Of a DNA stretch of 64,000 nt, positions 58,260 through 64,000 are shown piece by piece. Location: NCBI GenBank assembly GCA_029817715.1, contig JARUPY010000605.1, positions 3,658,001-3,722,000 on the forward strand. The letters are read 5' to 3'. A program made the translations under genes and the position numbers. How positions within the stretch are numbered: position 1 is the first letter of the stretch; the number at the start of each line of letters is the position of its first letter. The notes beneath the pieces were generated by a model. The model worked only from the letters and a program-made list of their open reading frames with translations, did not search any database and was not told the DNA's origin. Source of the stretch: Melastoma dodecandrum. Taxonomy: Eukaryota > Streptophyta > Magnoliopsida > Myrtales > Melastomataceae.

Positions 58260-60718
58260 GTAATATTCTCTTTCGCTGAGGCCAATACTTTGTCTCAAGC
58301 TATGGTTAATAATCTGTTTTATGATGGAGCATCTTATAATGGCTTTTGTGAACTGCGCAAGTTGTCTTTTATTATATATGTAGTAAAATTTCCACGCTTA
58401 TAATTTGCTTAATTATCTTATGCATGTGCCAGATTGACTTTCAATATATGGCTGCGTTCAGAGTCCGCATTGATTACTCCATAATTAACCCCCCCCCAAC
58501 CAACTCCTAGACGTATCGTTTTACCCTGTGCAGTTACTTCAGCCTCCTCAGTTACCAAGTTACACTTTATTATTTTGTTATCTTTCCATTGCTTTTTGTT
58601 GATGCAGTTTTACTTCCTTTTCAATGCTAGAGACAGTTTGTCAGACTATGGTTCTTAAAATCAATTTCACATAAAAAAATAGGAAAAAAGAAATTGTCAA
58701 TGTGGAGGAAGATTGCCATAGTAAGTATCTCAAAACCCAAGCGTCAAGCAACAGAACTGCAAACTTTTTTGTGTACACAGGACTAAGCAAGCTCTGTTCT
58801 GGGCACTTTACATCAAATGAATGTATAATGGCTGTGATTTAAATGGCTCACCATCTGTCTAAATGCAACACAGACTTCTCTTGCCATTTGCTTCTCGGCA
58901 GGAGTGAGGAGCACAGGATACCTCACCTGTATAAATTATAATTTTAACAATACAAGTATGATGAAAAGGTTTTTCCTGTCTTGCCTGCATCTGTAGTATT
59001 CGCGACAGAAAGGCTCATAAATACAATGGCAGGAGAAGACATGCTTCAAGTAATGTTGTCTTATGATAGAGAGGTGGTGTCAAAAAGAAGAAAATAATTC
59101 TGGTTAGAAGAACAATATCAGAAAAGTATTACCGAAGGACTAGAGGGGCTAGATTATCTAACAGAAAATGTATAAAATGCAACACATACTTCTTTACCAT
59201 CAGAATTTCTCATGACTACACCATCCACAACTGGTGACTTCCTTGCCTCTGCATGAGCATATTCAGGGCCAACAGTATACACCTCCATCATGCAACTCAA
59301 TCAGTTAATTGTTGTTTCCCCTCTCTCCCACTCCATAAGATGTCAAGCTATGTCCAGGAAGAGAAACAAACATTATACTAGAAAATATTATAATTGTAAT
59401 CTTTTCATCTGTATCAACCATATTCATGTCTTTCAAGTTGCATATCTTGCAATATTTTGTGACATTTGAAGGATATTCGCCAACTAAATACTGCTCGGAC
59501 AAAATGAGATTTAACTTTTGAAAAACAAATGCACCCGAAGAAACTTCCAAACAATTCTCACATCAAAATTTTCCCAATAAGCATCTAATGCATATTTTAA
59601 ATGTTCCAAAGCTAGCAATTCATTTCAGAAAAAGAATAATCTATTGAAAATTTTACATTGCATCCTACAGTTTTATAAGCTAAAGCAGTCAAACAACAAC
59701 ATTCTTCTCTCACAATTTTAGAACCATAAAGAAAATTATTACAATCTCTGAAAAAAAAGAGTGACAATGAAAAAAACCATAGATAACCTTCACGTCAGTT
59801 CCTCCAGTGGGCATAAACTCTTCATATATATAAGATCCTTCACGCCTTACTCTTCTGACATCCGGATGAAACTCACTTGATCTATTGCGTACCTATGAAA
59901 AAACAGAACAAAAAGTACAAAACACGAGTGAAAATTGTGAACTTCGGGAAAATCAAACATTCAGCCACAAAACGATGATTCTTTTAGAAAATATTAATGC
60001 CATCAGCAGGAAGACAAAAATCTTAAATCACGTTTTAGATGGGAAACAATTCATCAATACATCAAAAAAGAAGAAAAGGGTCAGCAAACTGTGTTTATTA
60101 TTCACCAACTAGCTTATTGAGAAATGGATTCATCTAACTAATAGACAATTCATATTATGCAGACTAAGGTATCCTTGGAAGCCTTGGACAATTTTCATGA
60201 TCGCTAAAAGGAAGAAGCCACATAATCCACCAAAATGATACACCTAAGTGAACCTAAGAATTTAGTTACTTGAACACCATTATAGTTGTGTGCTAATTAA
60301 GTCAAGAATGGATTCCGATAATGCTAGTAATTTATTTAAGAAATTTTTTACGAGTTGGAAACTTAAACAGCGATTAAAACTTTGTAAATTGATCATTGTA
60401 AGTTACAATGATGCATCTTAATAAAAAAACCTTTTCCAAAAATAGAACCATATAACTTCAAAGGGTTAAGAAAAAGATTTAACTCTAGCAAAAAAGTCCA
60501 TGTGGTTTCAACAAGACACACCTTCCTGAATAACTCCTTCATCCCACCACCGGCTGAACTTGGATAATAGATCATTATACTATGGTTATCACCTAAGAAG
60601 AGAAATTAATGCAAAAGCAAAAAACCACAGTACTCAAATATATGATAGATAGTCGAGTGGCCCCCAGAGTTATGAAATTGTCATGTTCTTCGCAGAACTC
60701 TTTAATAAAAGCAACAGC

Positions 60719-60844
60719 GAATTTGTTATCCCTCAAGGTTTCTTTACAGTAGTTGTTGTAAATTCATCGGCATCCAATACTAGTGGTTTTGTTACACACA
60801 TATGTAAATATATATATAAAGAAACCTTGAGAGATAACAAATTC
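60719..60844. repeat. fold-back repeat (MITE-like) in a VIH intron
   Basis: 60719-60747 (starts GAATTTGTTATCCCTCAAGG) is the near-perfect reverse complement of 60817-60844, with one mismatch over about 26 bp, separated by about 70 bp. It could be a small inverted-repeat element or a hairpin RNA source; no target duplication is evident. Confidence 0.75.
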
Positions 60845-63352
60845 ATGATTCTTTATGTCAGCTTTCAGAGGGAAAGCACTATTCTCTAGGTTAGTAAACA
60901 GCACCAAGGATTAGATAAGCTCATTCTTCTGCAAAAGACAATTCAAAATAAAGTACATGCCTTTTCCTAAAAATGTTATAACAAAGAAAACTAACTCCCC
61001 TACAATGTGGTGTCGTCTGCAAAGCCAAACAATTCTATCCTATATGCTAATTGCCTCATGTGCGGCAAATCCTTTTTCTTCAAGTTAGTGCAAATGTAGT
61101 TTAAATTTATAAAAATAGGTTGACAATATGAATTCTATTCTTTTTGGAAACTTTTTAATATCAATAGTTAAATTAAATTCCACATATAGTGACACAAGAA
61201 TTATCATACTAATGGCATAGAAATGTCCACAGACGAGGCTTAACATCCACAGGTTTTTCAACAAACGGCTTCAAAAAACGATTGCCATGAACCTCCACAA
61301 AATCTTCTTCTTCAATGAAATAGTCCAATTCTTGATACGGTGATTCCCTATTTACTAGAGCATACCTTGGAACAGGAATTCCAAACATTTCAAGATGCTG
61401 TAGCGAAAAAAGCAGCTTGTCAGATGGCACGCAAATAATAAACCTTAAGTTAGATAGGGAAAGCTTACAAGGTGCAATTAGCAATGTTTTTTGAACAATT
61501 CCCAAATACTACACCCATCATTTGAATGTTTACCATACATATCCAAATATAACAGACATGTTAATATAAGAGAACACCTGATGAATTTCTACAACACAAC
61601 CAAATATCATAATCAAAATGTCATGTTTCACAGAAACAATAATATCTTTGACCAATGATTTCTAGAAAGAGTCAAAATCTCTTAAGAATGACGGTATCAG
61701 CCAAAAGTATTGGAATCAGATAGTTCTTCAAGGAAGGCCCCAACATACCTCATATACCTTCCTGCGATCATGGAGAAGGTGTTGTTGTTTGAGTCCATTC
61801 ACCAAGAAAGGCCTACATTATGAAAAAGCAAAAAAGTGAAAGACCACACTATTATTTTGTGCGTTCGGATTCAAACCGAAGGTTCATACTTTAAATTGAA
61901 TTTTCCATAAAGAATCTAGAATAAAACTACAAATAAACATTGCATTCCCCTACAAGCTACATACGGTGACATATTCACTCTAGTCAAAGAATATCAAGAT
62001 GAACTACTCGATATTTTGGCTAAAGTTGCTGCACAAATTTAAAAAGGAAGCCCGAAAACTGAAGGGCTGAATTCTAAGGAGAAGAAAGGATGCAGACTGA
62101 GTATTTCTGTTTACAACTAGAACTAATAATAAGTAAGCATAACAAAGAGGCAACACTACACGTCAAAGAAAATGTAATATTTTGTTCTGACAAAAAAATG
62201 CAGATAAAATAGGACGGACAAGGAAGTTACGAATGAGAGAAAGGGAACTCACTTTCTCAGGGAAACATATATCTCTGCCTTTTTGAGGGGATATCCGGAT
62301 GAATAGAATGCAATCAAGCAATCACAGATTGGCCAACTGAAGAGTACAGGAAAAGATAGATCAGATGCAGAAAAGACAGGATATGCTTTTTCCTTTCTTT
62401 GTCTCCAGCAACTACAAAATTTGCAGATGATTACTGTTTATAATTCCTCAAAGAGAAAATAAGCGGAAAAGTTGGTGGACTGAATTTCAATTTGTAATAC
62501 GACCAACATACTGAGAAGTCAAGCAGATGAATATTTCTCCTGTTTCAGATGAAACGGATAACGAGAATAACAAAGGAACTAAAATGATATGACGACGTCA
62601 CCTTTCCACTGGTTCTTCGAGAATGACCTTGTCCCCGAGTATGACAATCTACGAATCGAAGAAAAGAGTACTGAGAGAAAGTAGTGCAATCATAGTTGTC
62701 AGCGAACCCAAGTTCTCCAACAAACATCCACACAGTAACAAGCAATAACAGCTCAGTTTCTCTTAGTGTAAAAGTTGAAACAGTGAAAATGTCTCATAGA
62801 CAAGCACTGACAATTGCTGGATGTTATAAAGTTCACTAAAACCATCACTTATCAGCATGAACTCCATTTAGTTGTCAGTATCAGCCATGAATAGGCCAAT
62901 ATTTTAACCAGCTTGGCAGTGATAATGAAAGAAAGGATAATGATAGAACCGAAGCGAATTGCACACAAGAAAGCGACAAAATGTCTATCCATAACACTTA
63001 TCCTGAGAAAAGGAAAATGCTCCAGGGGAGACATTAATTATTCCAGAATCTGAAGAGGTCAGGCAAAATGTACCTCGAATTCTCCGAACAACCGCAGCCT
63101 ATTCAGTATTTCAGTCATAGGTGCAGATAACACCTAAAAAGCACAAACTCAACATTTCAGCCATGAAACTGAAAGCGCACCGGAAAAGAAGGGTTGGTGA
63201 GAAAACACAACAACCGTAAACAAAATATCACGATCGATAGAAAAGCAACCATCGCCATCAGTCACTCTCATCTCCTGTATCCAAATCCACATCTCATCCA
63301 TCCTCACCTTTTTCTCCAAGACGCAAAGACCGACGCTAATCTTCTCCTCCAT

Positions 63353-64000
63353 TTTAACCGCCGCCGCGACCACCACAACAATCTTCCTAAACGACGATTC
63401 CAAGAAAGCCTCACATCCGCCGATCAATCCTCACTGCAAGACATCAAGAGCATCAGAACAAACAACCTGCATTACCCCCTAGCTCCGAAAGTGACAACAG
63501 GAAACGAAGAAATGAACCAAAAAAATGAAGAAACGTCGCCGAAAACAAACAAGAAATCCAAAATAAACAAACCAGACGGCACCGACTTCAGCAGCGACGG
63601 TGAAGCTGCACGGTTGATACGCATCCACGGCGGCGGGACGGTGAGAAACGGTAAGAAATGCCCGCCAATCGGAGCTTTTCTCTTCCGACGAACCGTTACG
63701 AGTGAGTGCGCGCCTCGATGGAACGAGGCTATCTATGATCGGACGACAAAAAAAAACAACAAAAATAAATAAGAGGGAGTGAGTGAGATACCTGAGATTC
63801 TAGAATAGGCACATATATATATATATATATGTATTTCGCTAATATACAAACTCAGACGTCAATTTTTTTTTAAATAAACCACAAAAGGTTTAAAGCTCAT
63901 AAGATAAAAAGTGGCTGCCTAAAAATAAAAATATATAGTATGTTACACTTTCACTTAATCAGCCTTTAGCTCAATTGACGTTTTCTGTTGTACAACAGTG
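63353..64000. other. upstream region of the VIH gene
   Basis: Promoter side of the minus-strand VIH locus. The open plus-strand frame 63194-63772 is antisense to exon 1 and leader and is not taken as a gene. A (TA)n microsatellite lies at 63811-63832. Confidence 0.45.

Larger units (their letters stand above)
51276..63352 (-). pseudogene. VIH: VIH/VIP1 inositol pyrophosphate kinase (PPIP5K), rearranged
   Basis: Exons recognised, minus strand: 63308-63352, 63074-63133, 62602-62648, 62253-62336, 61749-61812, 61245-61397, 60522-60592, 59788-59892, 59190-59282, 58852-58926, then 57736-57797, 57123-57352, 56981-57041, 56447-56614, 51568-51642, 51276-51473. They match plant VIH proteins, which make InsP7/InsP8 for phosphate and jasmonate signalling: [97 protein letters not shown]. 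The next exon ([19 protein letters not shown]) is on the plus strand at 58174-58259, and everything from the end of the ATP-grasp domain through most of the phosphatase domain (roughly 600 residues) is missing. Exon 6 lacks a GT donor in the right phase, and the C-terminus is frameshifted. A copia element lies in one intron. Confidence 0.88.

Noticed and set aside
63194..63772. 192-codon plus-strand ORF
   Set aside because: Antisense to VIH exon 1 and its leader, low-complexity composition, no domain recognised.

Overview
This is nuclear DNA from a flowering plant, most likely a woody dicot; the species cannot be read from the sequence. The genes are spliced and plant-specific (LRR receptor kinase, AP2 factor with a 9-nt exon, PBL-type kinase, h-type thioredoxin, VIH/VIP1 inositol pyrophosphate kinase), and the space between them is full of plant transposons and an old caulimovirid insertion. 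No rRNA, tRNA or CRISPR was seen.

Layout. 1-5966: decayed Ty1/copia element on the minus strand (3' LTR cut by the window edge). 6288-9035: LRR receptor-like kinase (+), followed by an inverted remnant of a paralogous tail. 11508-13329: WRI3/4-like double-AP2 factor (-), 7 exons. 14217-14426: Mutator-like transposase scrap. 15669-18901: hAT element (+) that has swallowed two exons of an ILR1-like IAA-amino-acid hydrolase gene. 19391-26.7k: nearly full-length endogenous pararetrovirus (+) with capsid, movement protein, protease, RT, RNase H, a zinc-knuckle/Lys-repeat ORF, a TATA box and a tRNA-Met primer site. 27975-37023: remains of a PIN5/PIN8-like auxin carrier gene (+), split by a LINE fragment and by a complete LTR element (29761-36658, 5-bp duplication ACAGT). 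That element has gag and protease but no RT or integrase, and carries a spliced antisense ORF.

37664-40402: PBL34-like receptor-like cytoplasmic kinase (-), 6 exons. 42232-45823: CLP1 polynucleotide kinase/pre-mRNA 3'-end factor (-), 10 exons, sharing a 223-bp divergent promoter with 46047-46792, an h-type thioredoxin (+), 3 exons. 47185-49859: second hAT element (-) with a perfect 8-bp duplication. 51276-63352: a VIH/VIP1 (PPIP5K) gene (-) that is rearranged: one exon is inverted, most of the phosphatase domain is absent, and a Ty1/copia element (51753-56438) sits 8 bp into an intron.

Five host genes look intact (RLK, AP2, PBL34-like, CLP1, thioredoxin). Two are broken (PIN, VIH). For AP2, PBL34-like, CLP1 and thioredoxin the exon lengths sum to whole codons with consistent phases, which supports the models. 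The most unusual items are the hAT gene capture, the pararetrovirus layout, the gag-protease element with an antisense spliced ORF nested in a PIN exon, and the inverted exon beside a perfect 60-bp palindrome in the VIH locus.
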